From Nanobdellota archaeon (GTDB taxonomy: Archaea; Nanobdellota; Nanobdellia; Woesearchaeales; UBA12501), in contig JAHJCS010000011.1 in the NCBI GenBank assembly GCA_018812465.1, positions 1 through 10,326 of the forward strand: 10,326 nucleotides of DNA, written 5' to 3'. Below the pieces are notes generated by a model. The model had not been told where the DNA came from. It saw nothing but the letters and a program-made list of their open reading frames with translations, and searched no databases. The stretch's first letter is position 1. Every line of letters starts with the position of its first letter. Of the stretch, positions 1 through 7,596 are shown piece after piece. Both the position numbers and the translations under genes were made by a program.

Positions 1-48
1 AGGGCAGATAATACAGTGCCTCTCGGAGAGAACGGATACTTCAATTGA
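1..48 (+). CDS. C-terminal tail of an upstream gene (partial)
   Basis: Frame 1 is open from the window edge to a TGA at 46-48 and would encode RADNTVPLGENGYFN. The stop lies just before the GGAGGT ribosome site of the next gene, as expected for a compact gene cluster. The frame of the downstream CYTH gene is also open here, so this assignment rests only on position and plausible composition. No family can be recognised from 15 residues. Confidence 0.35.
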   Translation, partial: RADNTVPLGENGYFN

Positions 49-64
49 ATACGGAGGTTATAAA

Positions 65-592
65 ATGGAGCTGGAGATGAAGTTTAGATGCGATAATTCA
101 GACAATATAAAATCAAGAGCAGTTGCAAATGGGTTTTTATTTGAAAAGAAAAGTCATGTGATAGATACCTACTACATTGTGAACAAGAGAACTGAAAACA
201 GCAGGGATTATCTGAGGATAAGAGAAGATAAGGGGAATAGTGTGGTCTCCCTTGATTATCACCGGGTCTTATCGCTTCTTGAGACAGAAGAGCATGAGGT
301 AATAATAAGCAACAAAACTTTTGCAGAGAATATCCTTAAGTTCCTTGGCTACTCTCCTTTGTGTGTTGTTGAAAAGATAAGGGAGACTTATTCAAAGGAT
401 GGAATAGTATTAGTATTTGATAATGTCACAAACCTTGGCAGATACATCGAGATTGAGCTGCAGGGCGATTCCTCCAGTTCAAACGCTTCAAAGCTGGAGA
501 ATGCTGTGGAAGAACTCGGCCTTAATTCAGAACAAAAGATTGTGAAGAAAGGATATCCTGATCTTCTTATGGAATCTTCAGAAGGCAGGTAA
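65..592 (+). CDS. cyaB: CYTH domain protein (class IV adenylate cyclase / triphosphate-binding family)
   Basis: A 175-residue protein that is essentially one CYTH domain, a beta-tunnel fold that binds triphosphates with a metal ion. Seen: the signature ExExK at the extreme N-terminus (E2, E4, K6), DTYY at 34-37, the basic strand LRIR at 50-53, acidic residues near 74-78, EKIRETY at 103-109, D119 and the final acidic strand YIEIE at 127-131. This order matches CyaB-like proteins. Known for the family: members are class IV adenylate cyclases, thiamine-triphosphatases or inorganic triphosphatases, and sequence alone does not separate these. The frame is open upstream of ATG 65, but GGAGGT at 53-58 and the position of ExExK fix this start. 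The Rad50-like gene follows 63 nt later with its own TATA box, so the two need not be co-transcribed. The symbol follows common annotation and does not assert cyclase activity. Confidence 0.85.
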   Translation: MELEMKFRCDNSDNIKSRAVANGFLFEKKSHVIDTYYIVNKRTENSRDYLRIREDKGNSVVSLDYHRVLSLLETEEHEVIISNKTFAENILKFLGYSPLCVVEKIRETYSKDGIVLVFDNVTNLGRYIEIELQGDSSSSNASKLENAVEELGLNSEQKIVKKGYPDLLMESSEGR

Positions 593-613
593 TGCCATCT
601 GACCATACAAATC

Positions 614-621
614 TTTATATA
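614..621 (+). promoter_or_regulatory. TATA box for the Rad50-like gene
   Basis: TTTATATA lies 35 nt before the ATG at 656, in the short gap after the CYTH stop. Transcription would start near 640-648, giving a very short leader. GGGG at 644-647 could act as a weak ribosome site. Confidence 0.55.
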
Positions 622-655
622 TTTTCAGCCCTTATCCTAATCTGGGGTAGGGATA

Positions 656-2728
656 ATGATTCTCAAGAGCATAAAACTGGAGAATATAAGGAGCTATGTA
701 AGCGAGAGCATACAGTTTCCTTCAGGCAGCACCATGCTTTCAGGAGACATAGGCTCAGGCAAATCAACAATACTTCTTGCAGCTGAATTTGCTCTTTTTG
801 GCATAAGATCAGACCTTAAAGGAGAGAGCCTGCTTAGGCATGGCAAGGACAAAGGCTCAGTTGAGATGCTCTTAAGTATCGCAGGAAAGGATATAACCAT
901 CAAGAGAGGCCTGAAAAGGACAAACAAAAGTGTACAGCAGGATACTGGCCACATAATCCTTGACGGGAAAATGGATGAGCTCACTGCTGTTGAACTGAAG
1001 ACTAGAATAATGGGCCTTCTCGGATACCCTAAGGATCTTGTATCAAAATCAAAGCAGCTTGTCTACAGGTACACAGTCTATACCCCGCAGGAGCAGATGA
1101 AAGAGATACTATTTGATGACTCTGAGGAAAGGCTCAACACACTCAGGAGGGTATTTGGTATAGATAAATACAAAACCATAATAGAGAACACATCTATAAT
1201 CACAAAACAGCTCAAGATGCGCACAAAAGAGCTTGCAGGAAGCATCTATGACCTTGAAGAGAAGAAAAATCTGGTTAATGAAAGGAGATCAGAACTCAAG
1301 AAAGCAGAGCAGGGATCAAAAGAGGTCATACCTCTTCTTGAGAAAGCAAAGCAGGAGCTCATTGCAGCAAAATCCTCAATAGAGAAGTCTGAGAAAGAGA
1401 TAAAAGAGCTCAATGATGTCAAGAACAAGCTCAGCATAAGCGACACCAAGCTCAAGGAGAAACTCACTCTTCATCAGAGGAACAGCAAAGAGATAGAGAT
1501 GATTGAATCCCAGATAAACGAGATTGAGAAGAAGAGCCAGGAACAGCCAATGATCAAGATTCCTGAGCAGGGAAAAAGAGAATCTCTCATGTCAACCAAG
1601 GCTGTTCTTGAGAAAGAGCTGAATATATCAAGGTTAAAGATCAATGAGCTTGAGATAAACAAGAGAAATTCTGCTTCAGTGAAAGAAAAGATCTCCAAGC
1701 TAAGCAACTGCCCCACATGCCTCCAGCATGTTCCTGAGGACTACAAGAATAGCATAATCACAAGGGAATCTGCTGAGGAAAAGAGATTATCAGATGAGGC
1801 AGCCTCGCTCAGGAGCGCACTTTCTGAAAAAGAGAAACAGCTTTTGGACATTGCAAAAGAGATTGAGACCCTTATCCAGGAAGAGAAGAGATATGAGAGG
1901 ATCAAAGCAGAGTCTGAATCCAGCAAGAGGATTCTGAATGAAAAGGCAGAGCGAAAGAGAACAATATCAGAGATGCAGGACCAGATAAAGAAGGATGTTG
2001 CATTAATCAATGCAGAGAAGATCCAGCTGAGCGAGAAGATAACCTTATTGTCTGCTTCTGAAGAGAACTATAAAAGAGAGAAAGCCTCTTTTGACAGCTT
2101 AAAAGAGAAAGAGAAGCAGTTTGAGCTGAGAAAGATGTCCTTTGACAAGGAAGCAGAGGGAATAATGAGGATAATCTCCACATTTGACAAGGAGATAGCT
2201 GAGAAAGAGAAGGCAAAAGACAGGATAATCAAGCTGAAGCAGACCCAGGAATGGCTTGACACCAGTTTTGTAATTCTCATGGCTGTGATTGAGAAGCATA
2301 TCATGGCAAAAGTCTATGAGGAATTCAATGATCTTTTCCAGGAGTGGTTCAGGATAATGATAGATGATGAGGCACTGTCAGTAAGCCTTGATCATGATTT
2401 CACTCCTTTAGTCACTCAGGACGGCTATGAGACATTTGTTGAGCATCTTAGCGGAGGAGAAAAGACTGCTATTGCATTAGCATACAGGCTGTCTTTAAAC
2501 AGAGTCATCAATGATATAATCGGCACAATAAAGACAAAAGATATCATAATACTTGATGAACCAACAGATGGGTTCAGCTCAGAGCAGTTAGACAAAGTTA
2601 GGGAGGTCATAGATCAGCTTGGGATGAAGCAGATAATCCTTGTCAGCCATGAGCCAAAGATAGAAGGGTTTGTGGAGAACATACTGAGAGTAGAGAAGAG
2701 AGGGCATGTGAGCTCAATAATCTCTTAA
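656..2728 (+). CDS. rad50: Rad50-like SMC-family ATPase with CxxC zinc hook
   Basis: A 690-residue SMC-type ATPase with split nucleotide-binding halves joined by an antiparallel coiled coil. Seen in order: N-terminal strand MILKSIKLENIRSY, Walker A GDIGSGKST at 30-38, Q-loop TPQ with Q145, a Lys/Glu-rich coiled coil from about 190, the hook CPTC (C352, C355), the returning coil to about 530, the signature LSGGEK at 598-603 and Walker B LDEP with D634 and E635, then a D-loop and SHEP switch motif. Known: Rad50 pairs with the Mre11 nuclease in end resection and double-strand break repair, and two CxxC hooks share one zinc ion to tether complexes. At 690 residues it is shorter than many Rad50 proteins, mainly in the coil. 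No mre11, herA or nurA lies in the window, so assignment to Rad50 rather than another hook-bearing SMC ATPase rests on the hook and signature. Confidence 0.85.
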   Translation: MILKSIKLENIRSYVSESIQFPSGSTMLSGDIGSGKSTILLAAEFALFGIRSDLKGESLLRHGKDKGSVEMLLSIAGKDITIKRGLKRTNKSVQQDTGHIILDGKMDELTAVELKTRIMGLLGYPKDLVSKSKQLVYRYTVYTPQEQMKEILFDDSEERLNTLRRVFGIDKYKTIIENTSIITKQLKMRTKELAGSIYDLEEKKNLVNERRSELKKAEQGSKEVIPLLEKAKQELIAAKSSIEKSEKEIKELNDVKNKLSISDTKLKEKLTLHQRNSKEIEMIESQINEIEKKSQEQPMIKIPEQGKRESLMSTKAVLEKELNISRLKINELEINKRNSASVKEKISKLSNCPTCLQHVPEDYKNSIITRESAEEKRLSDEAASLRSALSEKEKQLLDIAKEIETLIQEEKRYERIKAESESSKRILNEKAERKRTISEMQDQIKKDVALINAEKIQLSEKITLLSASEENYKREKASFDSLKEKEKQFELRKMSFDKEAEGIMRIISTFDKEIAEKEKAKDRIIKLKQTQEWLDTSFVILMAVIEKHIMAKVYEEFNDLFQEWFRIMIDDEALSVSLDHDFTPLVTQDGYETFVEHLSGGEKTAIALAYRLSLNRVINDIIGTIKTKDIIILDEPTDGFSSEQLDKVREVIDQLGMKQIILVSHEPKIEGFVENILRVEKRGHVSSIIS

Positions 2729-2740
2729 TGAGGTGTAAAA

Positions 2741-3031
2741 ATGGATAGAAAGATAATTTTGCTTGCCTTGTGTGTTATGCTCATCCTTGTAGGGTGCGCA
2801 AAAGATATAAATGATGTCAAGACCCAGGAAAATATTGGAAAGAAAGTCACTGTCAGCGGAACTGTAGAACAGACAGTAAAACTGGGAAAGCTTTCAGGCT
2901 ACATAATCAAAGATGAGACTGGTTCAATAGGTGTCAGCAGCCAGAGTCTTCCAGCAGAAGGATCAAAGATAACTGTGAAAGGTGTGCTGATGAAGGATAC
3001 CTTGCTTGGATATTATATAATCTCTGATTAA
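2741..3031 (+). CDS. Small lipoprotein with OB-fold-like domain
   Basis: A 96-residue exported protein. Residues 1-18 form a lipoprotein signal: MDRK, a hydrophobic run, then LVGC with the lipid-bearing cysteine at 19. The mature part (20-96) has alternating beta strands such as KKVTVSGTVEQTV, SGYIIKDETGSIGVSS and GSKITVKGVLM, the pattern of small OB-fold (tRNA_anti-like) domains found in archaeal exported proteins. The AGGTG ribosome site ends 6 nt before the start. It begins 12 nt after the Rad50-like stop on the same strand, so read-through expression is likely, but nothing suggests a shared function. The ligand is unknown. Confidence 0.75.
   Translation: MDRKIILLALCVMLILVGCAKDINDVKTQENIGKKVTVSGTVEQTVKLGKLSGYIIKDETGSIGVSSQSLPAEGSKITVKGVLMKDTLLGYYIISD
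3013..3020 (+). promoter_or_regulatory. TATA box for tRNA-Pro
   Basis: TTATATAA ends 22 nt before the first base of tRNA-Pro at 3043. It overlaps the last codons of the lipoprotein gene. Spacing and sequence fit an archaeal tRNA promoter. Confidence 0.55.
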
Positions 3032-3080
3032 TATTCTTTTTTGGGGTTGTGGTCTAGTTTGGTAGGATACGAGCCCGGGG

Positions 3081-3093
3081 AATCTTTCCGGAA
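3081..3093 (+). other. tRNA-Pro intron 1 (position 37/38)
   Basis: A 13-nt intron at the usual archaeal site. Exon helix CGAGC:GCTCG abuts a central helix CCGG (3075-3078) : CCGG (3088-3091). The bulges are GGA (cut GG^A) and AAC (cut AA^C). The intron loop is too short for a full inner helix. Confidence 0.85.
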
Positions 3094-3109
3094 CGCTCGT
3101 GATCGGGAG

Positions 3110-3130
3110 AAACATGTAAATGTTCCCGAA
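3110..3130 (+). other. tRNA-Pro intron 2 (T arm, position 53/54)
   Basis: A 21-nt intron between T stem and T loop. Central helix CGGG (3104-3107) : CCCG (3125-3128) is flanked by 3-nt bulges AGA (cut AG^A) and AAT (cut AA^T). The inner helix is AACAT:ATGTT with a GTAA loop. The cut sites restore GGAGTTCAAATC exactly. The outer helix is weak. Confidence 0.82.
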
Positions 3131-3162
3131 TTCAAATCTTCCCAACCCCACTTTTCTCTTTA

Positions 3163-6024
3163 TCAGAATATCTTGCTGCCTTTTATGAGAGCTATAAGCT
3201 TCTTTATTGAGCTCTGTCTTTCTGCGTGTGCAATGCCCTTCTTTTTGGATATATCCTCTCCAAGAGTCTTTGACAACTCTTCCATCCGATCAAGGTTCTC
3301 ATTTACATTCATCATCATGTTCTCAAATTTATCCTTTCTCCACAGGTTATCAACAGTCAGCAGATTCTTCAGCATCGGATATTTTAGAACCAATTCATCA
3401 ATGTCCTTATATAATTTTTTTACTTCATTATGATGCTCATGCACATATCTGCAGGTCTCAAGGATTTCATGGGCAAGCAGCTCTTCACTTACTCTGGTCT
3501 TACCTGTTATTATTTTGTTGAAGTGGTCCCTCAGTTTTTTGTATTCATTATTCTCCATTGTCAATTCTTCCCAGAGTTTTATGAGAGGTTTCTCCAGCTT
3601 GGTCCCTGCGATATCAGGTGTTATCCTTGCCATATTACCAACTGCCCGGTTTATTGTTTCACATGCATTCCTTGTTGCTTTAATCAAGTGTCTCAATTTA
3701 TCTGGGTCATGTGATTTCTTATCCACTACCTTGAACCATCTTTCTTCGCGTAGTGCATATTTTAATGCAGATGCAGGTTCCCTGTCCAGCCTTGCAGGCA
3801 ATTCAGTGATGCTTGCAGCAGGATCCTGCGCCCACAGGCAGATCCTGTATCTTCCGGTAGGAAAGGTTGATGGTATGCTCACTGGCGGAATGACTGTTAT
3901 GGCAGTGCTTTCAGGCTGTTTTGGATAAGATTTTATATTTAGCCATGCAAAATGTCCTGGAGGCGCTTCCTGATAGATTCCAAATAAATAATTGTATTCT
4001 GGGCTTAGGCCGCCTGATATCTTTCCTGAGACAGTGATGTTAGTTCCTTTCTCAAATTCTTCATCATTCTTTGGGTGGATTATCTCAATGGTTGGCGGAG
4101 GCACTTTCTTGTCAACAACCTTAAACCATCTCTCATCCTTTGCAATTAAGGAAGGATCAGCGTCAATCATCCTCAGTGGTACAGATCTGGTTCCATCTGC
4201 AGGAGGCAGCTGCGCCCAAAGGCATATCCTATACCTGCCTGACGGAAATAATTTAGGTATTATCACACTTTGAGTTTCTGGATCACCTGCTTTGACATTG
4301 TTGATTGATTTTATGCTCAACACAACACCATTTCCTTCAGGGCTGTCATCATAGATGCTATACACATGATTGTATCTGGGATTAGCTCCTCCTGATATCC
4401 TGCCTATCACAATCATAGCAGTTCCTTTCTCAAACTCTTCATCATCTGCTACAGGCTTCTCAATAATAATTCCTGGGAGTGGCGGTGGAGGTGTTCCTCC
4501 TTTCTTTATCTCAAAGACCTTTTCTTTCTTGATGATATCCCCTTCTGTATCTTTTACTGCTATATCATATAACCCTATATCAGTTGGATTGCCTGGAGAA
4601 TAATTATCAACATCTACATCAACCTTGAATTCTGTTTGGCTTTTATCATAAGCTGCTTTGACAACCTTCAGTGGAGGTTTACTAGGGTCTGAATTCAATC
4701 TAAATTCTGGACCTGCAGCCATAAGATCAAGATTAGTTCCTTTGACTGTGAGCACAATTGTTCCAGCACCCTGATTAGCAGAAGGTGGTGTCACAGAATC
4801 TATTATCATTTTCCTTCCTGGTGGTGGAGGATTAGGGCCGCTTCCTTTCACAATATGTATCTCTCTTACTGCCCTACCATTCTGCAGGTCATCAGGAACA
4901 TTCCTTATGTTGTGAGGAGGGTAGATTGGCTGGTTTAGGCATCTTCTGCAGAACAGGACAATAAAATATCTTCCTTCCTGCAATGAGCTTAAGTCCACTT
5001 CCTGGGAGACTGTATTGTCTTTTGGCACTTTGTCAAAAGACCTGATCAGCCTTCTCATTAAGTATCCCTGCATATCATAGATTCCAAACACAGGGTCATA
5101 TTCTTCATCAGGACCTCCTGATATCTTTCCAGCAACCTCCATAGGTCTTGTGTCTCCCTGTTTTTTGACAGCATCTGGATCTCCAGGAGCATCTGCTGCT
5201 GGTTTTGTTATCTCAACAGTTATACCTAATCTTGAACGTGGCTGGTCAGGTTCTGTTCCTGGAGGTCTTGGTCCTGGTTGTGGAGCAGGTCTTGGTTGTT
5301 CATCTGGTCTGTTGCTTGGAGTATTTACTGGTGCTGAAGGTCCGCTTGGTCTTGTGGTTCCTGGTCCACTTCCTCCTCCAGAGCCTCCCCCTCCAGAACC
5401 GCCTCCACCAGAGCTCCCTCCTCCACCTACACCTAGGCATCTAAGGAGTTCAATAACACCCCATACCAGAGCTATCAATGCCATAAGATGGAGCACAGCC
5501 CACATAAATCTTACATAAGTATTAGGATTGGCTAGGAACCATATCGCAATCTGTGGCACAAGTCCCTGAAAAAAATAGAACAGGAAAGCAAATGAAAGAA
5601 GACCTACTGCTTTCTGGCAGGTTCCTCCTTTTATGAAATTATAGAATGCAAGGCCAAATGTTATGAACACTAGGGCAAGAGCAAGAGGCCATATGCTTGC
5701 AAGCCTAAAACCACTCCTCCACTCCCAGAACATTATAGAGAATGCAAGGGCAAAGCCCACACCTATCACAATTGCCTTTGCTCCAGACTTGCTTCTGTCA
5801 GCAAACTGCTTTCTTAATGCCACTTCTGCAGCACCAAGCAGTATGACAAAATAGATCAGGGAATCAATGACAAAACCATATCTTGCATATGTTCCGCCTA
5901 TATCCATTTTTGCAAGAGGGCTCAATAATAGATCAAGAGGAGCTGCTGACACAGAATATATAGCTGATAGGAATAGCAAGATGAATACCACTAGATAAAA
6001 GCACTTCTTTTTTATGCTACTCAT
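3163..6024 (-). CDS. Large multi-domain membrane-anchored surface protein
   Basis: A 953-residue protein not assigned to a named family. Seen in order: signal peptide (1-28, ending SVSAA); five hydrophobic membrane segments near 48-69, 82-101, 108-131, 138-164 and 170-196; a natural Gly4Ser-type linker at 199-221; a Pro/Arg-rich stretch to about 265; a beta-domain at about 266-398; a domain resembling IPT/TIG folds at about 405-510 (IDSVTPPSANQGAGTIVLTV); two closely related repeats at about 518-643 and 645-771; and a charged helical C-terminus at 772-953. The repeats share EFEKGT, ISGG, YN, GRYRICLWAQ and ERWFKVVDKK; the first beta-domain shares only ISGG, a Y and a GRY motif. The membrane block with long repeats suggests a stalk-like surface or adhesion role, which is inference. 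The start is supported by the signal peptide and a minus-strand TATA about 27 nt upstream. Confidence 0.88.
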   Translation of the reverse strand: MSSIKKKCFYLVVFILLFLSAIYSVSAAPLDLLLSPLAKMDIGGTYARYGFVIDSLIYFVILLGAAEVALRKQFADRSKSGAKAIVIGVGFALAFSIMFWEWRSGFRLASIWPLALALVFITFGLAFYNFIKGGTCQKAVGLLSFAFLFYFFQGLVPQIAIWFLANPNTYVRFMWAVLHLMALIALVWGVIELLRCLGVGGGGSSGGGGSGGGGSGGGSGPGTTRPSGPSAPVNTPSNRPDEQPRPAPQPGPRPPGTEPDQPRSRLGITVEITKPAADAPGDPDAVKKQGDTRPMEVAGKISGGPDEEYDPVFGIYDMQGYLMRRLIRSFDKVPKDNTVSQEVDLSSLQEGRYFIVLFCRRCLNQPIYPPHNIRNVPDDLQNGRAVREIHIVKGSGPNPPPPGRKMIIDSVTPPSANQGAGTIVLTVKGTNLDLMAAGPEFRLNSDPSKPPLKVVKAAYDKSQTEFKVDVDVDNYSPGNPTDIGLYDIAVKDTEGDIIKKEKVFEIKKGGTPPPPLPGIIIEKPVADDEEFEKGTAMIVIGRISGGANPRYNHVYSIYDDSPEGNGVVLSIKSINNVKAGDPETQSVIIPKLFPSGRYRICLWAQLPPADGTRSVPLRMIDADPSLIAKDERWFKVVDKKVPPPTIEIIHPKNDEEFEKGTNITVSGKISGGLSPEYNYLFGIYQEAPPGHFAWLNIKSYPKQPESTAITVIPPVSIPSTFPTGRYRICLWAQDPAASITELPARLDREPASALKYALREERWFKVVDKKSHDPDKLRHLIKATRNACETINRAVGNMARITPDIAGTKLEKPLIKLWEELTMENNEYKKLRDHFNKIITGKTRVSEELLAHEILETCRYVHEHHNEVKKLYKDIDELVLKYPMLKNLLTVDNLWRKDKFENMMMNVNENLDRMEELSKTLGEDISKKKGIAHAERQSSIKKLIALIKGSKIF
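4085..4475 (-). repeat. Second copy of a tandem beta-domain repeat (partner at about 3710-4092)
   Basis: Within the surface-protein gene this block encodes about residues 518-643, and the adjoining block encodes about 645-771. Shared landmarks are EEFEKGT, ISGG, a YN pair, GRYRICLWAQ and ERWFKVVDKK. A more diverged relative is encoded near 4830-5230. The pattern points to duplication inside the gene. Boundaries are approximate. Confidence 0.75.
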
Positions 6025-6046
6025 AGTGCTGTGTAAAACATTTTGG

Positions 6047-6056
6047 TTTATAAATA
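6047..6056 (-). promoter_or_regulatory. TATA box for the large surface-protein gene
   Basis: Read on the minus strand this is TATTTATAAA, centred about 27 nt upstream of the start codon at 6024. That spacing implies a leaderless or nearly leaderless mRNA; no ribosome site is evident. Confidence 0.5.
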
Positions 6057-6103
6057 TTGGCCTTTAAAACATGGTCCAGAAGCTCTCTCTGGCGAATAAA
6101 AAC

Positions 6104-6133
6104 ATTTAAATAGTAGTATTCGATAGTATATAT
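6104..6133 (+). promoter_or_regulatory. Promoter region for the exported protein at 6154
   Basis: Two TATA-like stretches, ATTTAAATA at 6104-6112 and TATATATA near 6127-6134, precede the ATG at 6154. The first has better spacing for a short leader carrying GGGTGAT (6140-6146) as ribosome site. Together with the opposing TATA at 6047-6056 this forms a divergent control region of 129 nt. Confidence 0.4.
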
Positions 6134-6153
6134 AGTAAAGGGTGATTGTTTTC

Positions 6154-6294
6154 ATGAAAAAAATCATGTTAGGTATGTTTGCAGTTCTGCTTCTTGCACT
6201 TCCTTTCTGTATTGCTGAAGATATAGTGATTGATATCAAGCCTGTTAACAACAGGATAATCAGCGGAGAATGGGCAGTATTGATATCTCAATAA
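6154..6294 (+). CDS. Signal-peptide fragment of a frameshifted membrane protein
   Basis: This 46-codon frame starts with MKKIMLGMFAVLLLALPFCIAED, a clean Sec signal peptide with likely cleavage after CIA (residue 21), then strand-like IVIDIKPVNNRIISGEWAV before a stop. It has a promoter and a GGTGAT ribosome site. The downstream 438-residue frame overlaps it by 25 nt, lacks a signal peptide although it has an extracytoplasmic-type body, and starts with sequence that continues this one. One extra base near 6279-6282 would give GEWAVFDISIINKQ, a normal beta-domain opening. I read both frames as one gene. The break may be a real mutation or an assembly error; I see no slippery heptamer for programmed frameshifting. 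Confidence 0.7.
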   Translation: MKKIMLGMFAVLLLALPFCIAEDIVIDIKPVNNRIISGEWAVLISQ

Positions 6295-7586
6295 TCAACA
6301 AGCAGAAGACAGATGATATCTTCATGATCTCTGTGAGGGAAGATGGTGTGGAATGGAGCATGATCTCAGATCCTATCATTGATTATACAAGTGGTCTGGC
6401 GATAAAGTCTGGCTCAAGAGGCACAACCCGATTGCTTCTTAAGGATAAAGGTCTCATGCCTTCTCCGAAAAAACCTTATTCTCTCCAACTTGAGGTAAGA
6501 TCTCTTGAGGAACAGCAGACAGCATCTGCGATAATCCCTGTGTTCATACTTAATGAAGTGTTAAGGGTTTATGATTCTGATATTAATATCACTCCTACAA
6601 TTCCAAGGTATATGGATCCAAGGAATATCTATTCATTCAAGATAGCTCTATATAATAATAACCCTAAAGACATAAAAAACCTTAAGCTGATACTAGACAG
6701 CAATCTTGTCAAGAAAGAAGCCAATGTCCAGCTTGAGCCTGACAATAGGAAGGTAATTGATTTCACTGTTGATTTTGATCCTGAGATGAAACCAGTTCTT
6801 GACACACTATCAATCACAGTAATGGAAGGCAATGAGACTCTTTATAAGACTACAATGCCTATTGAGATTGTTGGATACAGGATGGGTTTTGCAGAGGAGA
6901 ATCAGACAGAATCTTTTTTCCTTAAATACAAGACCACAATCACTCTCACTAATGAAGATAATGTTGACGAGCAGCAGACTTTCCTGATAAAAAAGAAGAC
7001 TTTTGACTACTTTTTCACTGATACTTATCCAGATGCAAGGATTGAAGAAAGAGATGGTAAGAAATATTATCTCTGGGATATCAAGCTAGCTCCTGATGAG
7101 AGCACTTCAATAATAATAGATACCAATCACAGGATTCCGTTCTATCTGCTGATAATAATGATAATTGCAGGAGTAGTGTATTATTTTATGAGAGACCCTC
7201 TTGTCCTGATCAAGAACTGTGATGTCATGGGAATGTATGAAGGCGGCATCAATGAGATGAAAGTAGTGCTTGTGATAAAGAACAGGAGAAATGAGCCTAT
7301 AAAGAATGTCAGGCTTGTTGATATGGTGCCAAAACTTGCCCATATTGACCCTAAGAAGGCTATTGGAACATTGCACCCTCAAAGGAAGATTAACACTGCT
7401 AAAGGTCTTGCTCTTGAATGGAACTTTGATATGGATGCAAAAGAAGAGAGGCTTGTATCCTATTATATGAAGTCAAAGCTTAGCATACTTGGAGGCCTTA
7501 GGCTGCCTAGGGCAGTTGTCACAATACAAAAAGGCAATGAAAAGCAGAGAATAAGGTCTAATGATATCCATATCGCCGGGAAGTGA
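6270..7586 (+). CDS. Membrane protein with extracytoplasmic beta-domains, main part of a frameshifted gene
   Basis: A 438-residue frame. Residues 1-285 are beta-rich, with patterns such as IDISIINKQ and TDDIFMISV that resemble NEW3/CARDB-like exported domains. One membrane helix follows at about 289-307 (PFYLLIIMIIAGVVYYF). Then comes a C-terminal domain with VVLVIKNRRNEPIKNVRLVDMVP, resembling DUF11-type domains but placed after the membrane helix. The first ATG (6270) has no convincing ribosome site and lies inside the overlapping signal-peptide frame, so the natural start is probably ATG 6154. The closest concept is an archaeal single-pass surface protein with an outer Ig-like part; no function can be given. 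Its stop lies 10 nt from the stop of the converging Nudix gene. Confidence 0.78.
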   Translation: MGSIDISIINKQKTDDIFMISVREDGVEWSMISDPIIDYTSGLAIKSGSRGTTRLLLKDKGLMPSPKKPYSLQLEVRSLEEQQTASAIIPVFILNEVLRVYDSDINITPTIPRYMDPRNIYSFKIALYNNNPKDIKNLKLILDSNLVKKEANVQLEPDNRKVIDFTVDFDPEMKPVLDTLSITVMEGNETLYKTTMPIEIVGYRMGFAEENQTESFFLKYKTTITLTNEDNVDEQQTFLIKKKTFDYFFTDTYPDARIEERDGKKYYLWDIKLAPDESTSIIIDTNHRIPFYLLIIMIIAGVVYYFMRDPLVLIKNCDVMGMYEGGINEMKVVLVIKNRRNEPIKNVRLVDMVPKLAHIDPKKAIGTLHPQRKINTAKGLALEWNFDMDAKEERLVSYYMKSKLSILGGLRLPRAVVTIQKGNEKQRIRSNDIHIAGK

Positions 7587-7596
7587 TTTAATTCTC

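Larger units (their letters stand above)
3043..3150 (+). tRNA. tRNA-Pro(GGG) with two introns
   Basis: Acceptor GGGGTTG (3043-3049) pairs with CAACCCC (3143-3149), with A73 at 3150 and no encoded CCA. D stem GTCT (3052-3055) pairs with GGAT (3065-3068). Anticodon stem CGAGC (3070-3074) pairs with GCTCG (3095-3099). Removing 3081-3093 leaves the loop CCGGGGC with anticodon GGG at 3077-3079 and G37, as expected for proline. The variable region is TGATC. T stem GGGAG (3105-3109) pairs with CTTCC (3138-3142) and the T loop is TTCAAAT, but only after removal of 3110-3130. G1-C72 and A73 also fit proline. Odd point: base 33 is C rather than the near-universal T. The T-rich run 3151-3161 may terminate transcription. 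The gene converges with the large surface-protein gene, whose stop is 12 nt away. Confidence 0.88.

Noticed and set aside
3041..3433. 130-codon plus-strand frame starting at tRNA-Pro
   Set aside because: It reads through the tRNA and then antisense to the helical end of the large surface protein; Ser/Phe-rich shadow sequence.
5150..5518. Gly/Pro-rich plus-strand frame opposite the surface-protein linker
   Set aside because: The Gly/Ser linker and Pro-rich codons on the minus strand create an open complementary frame; no start signals support it.
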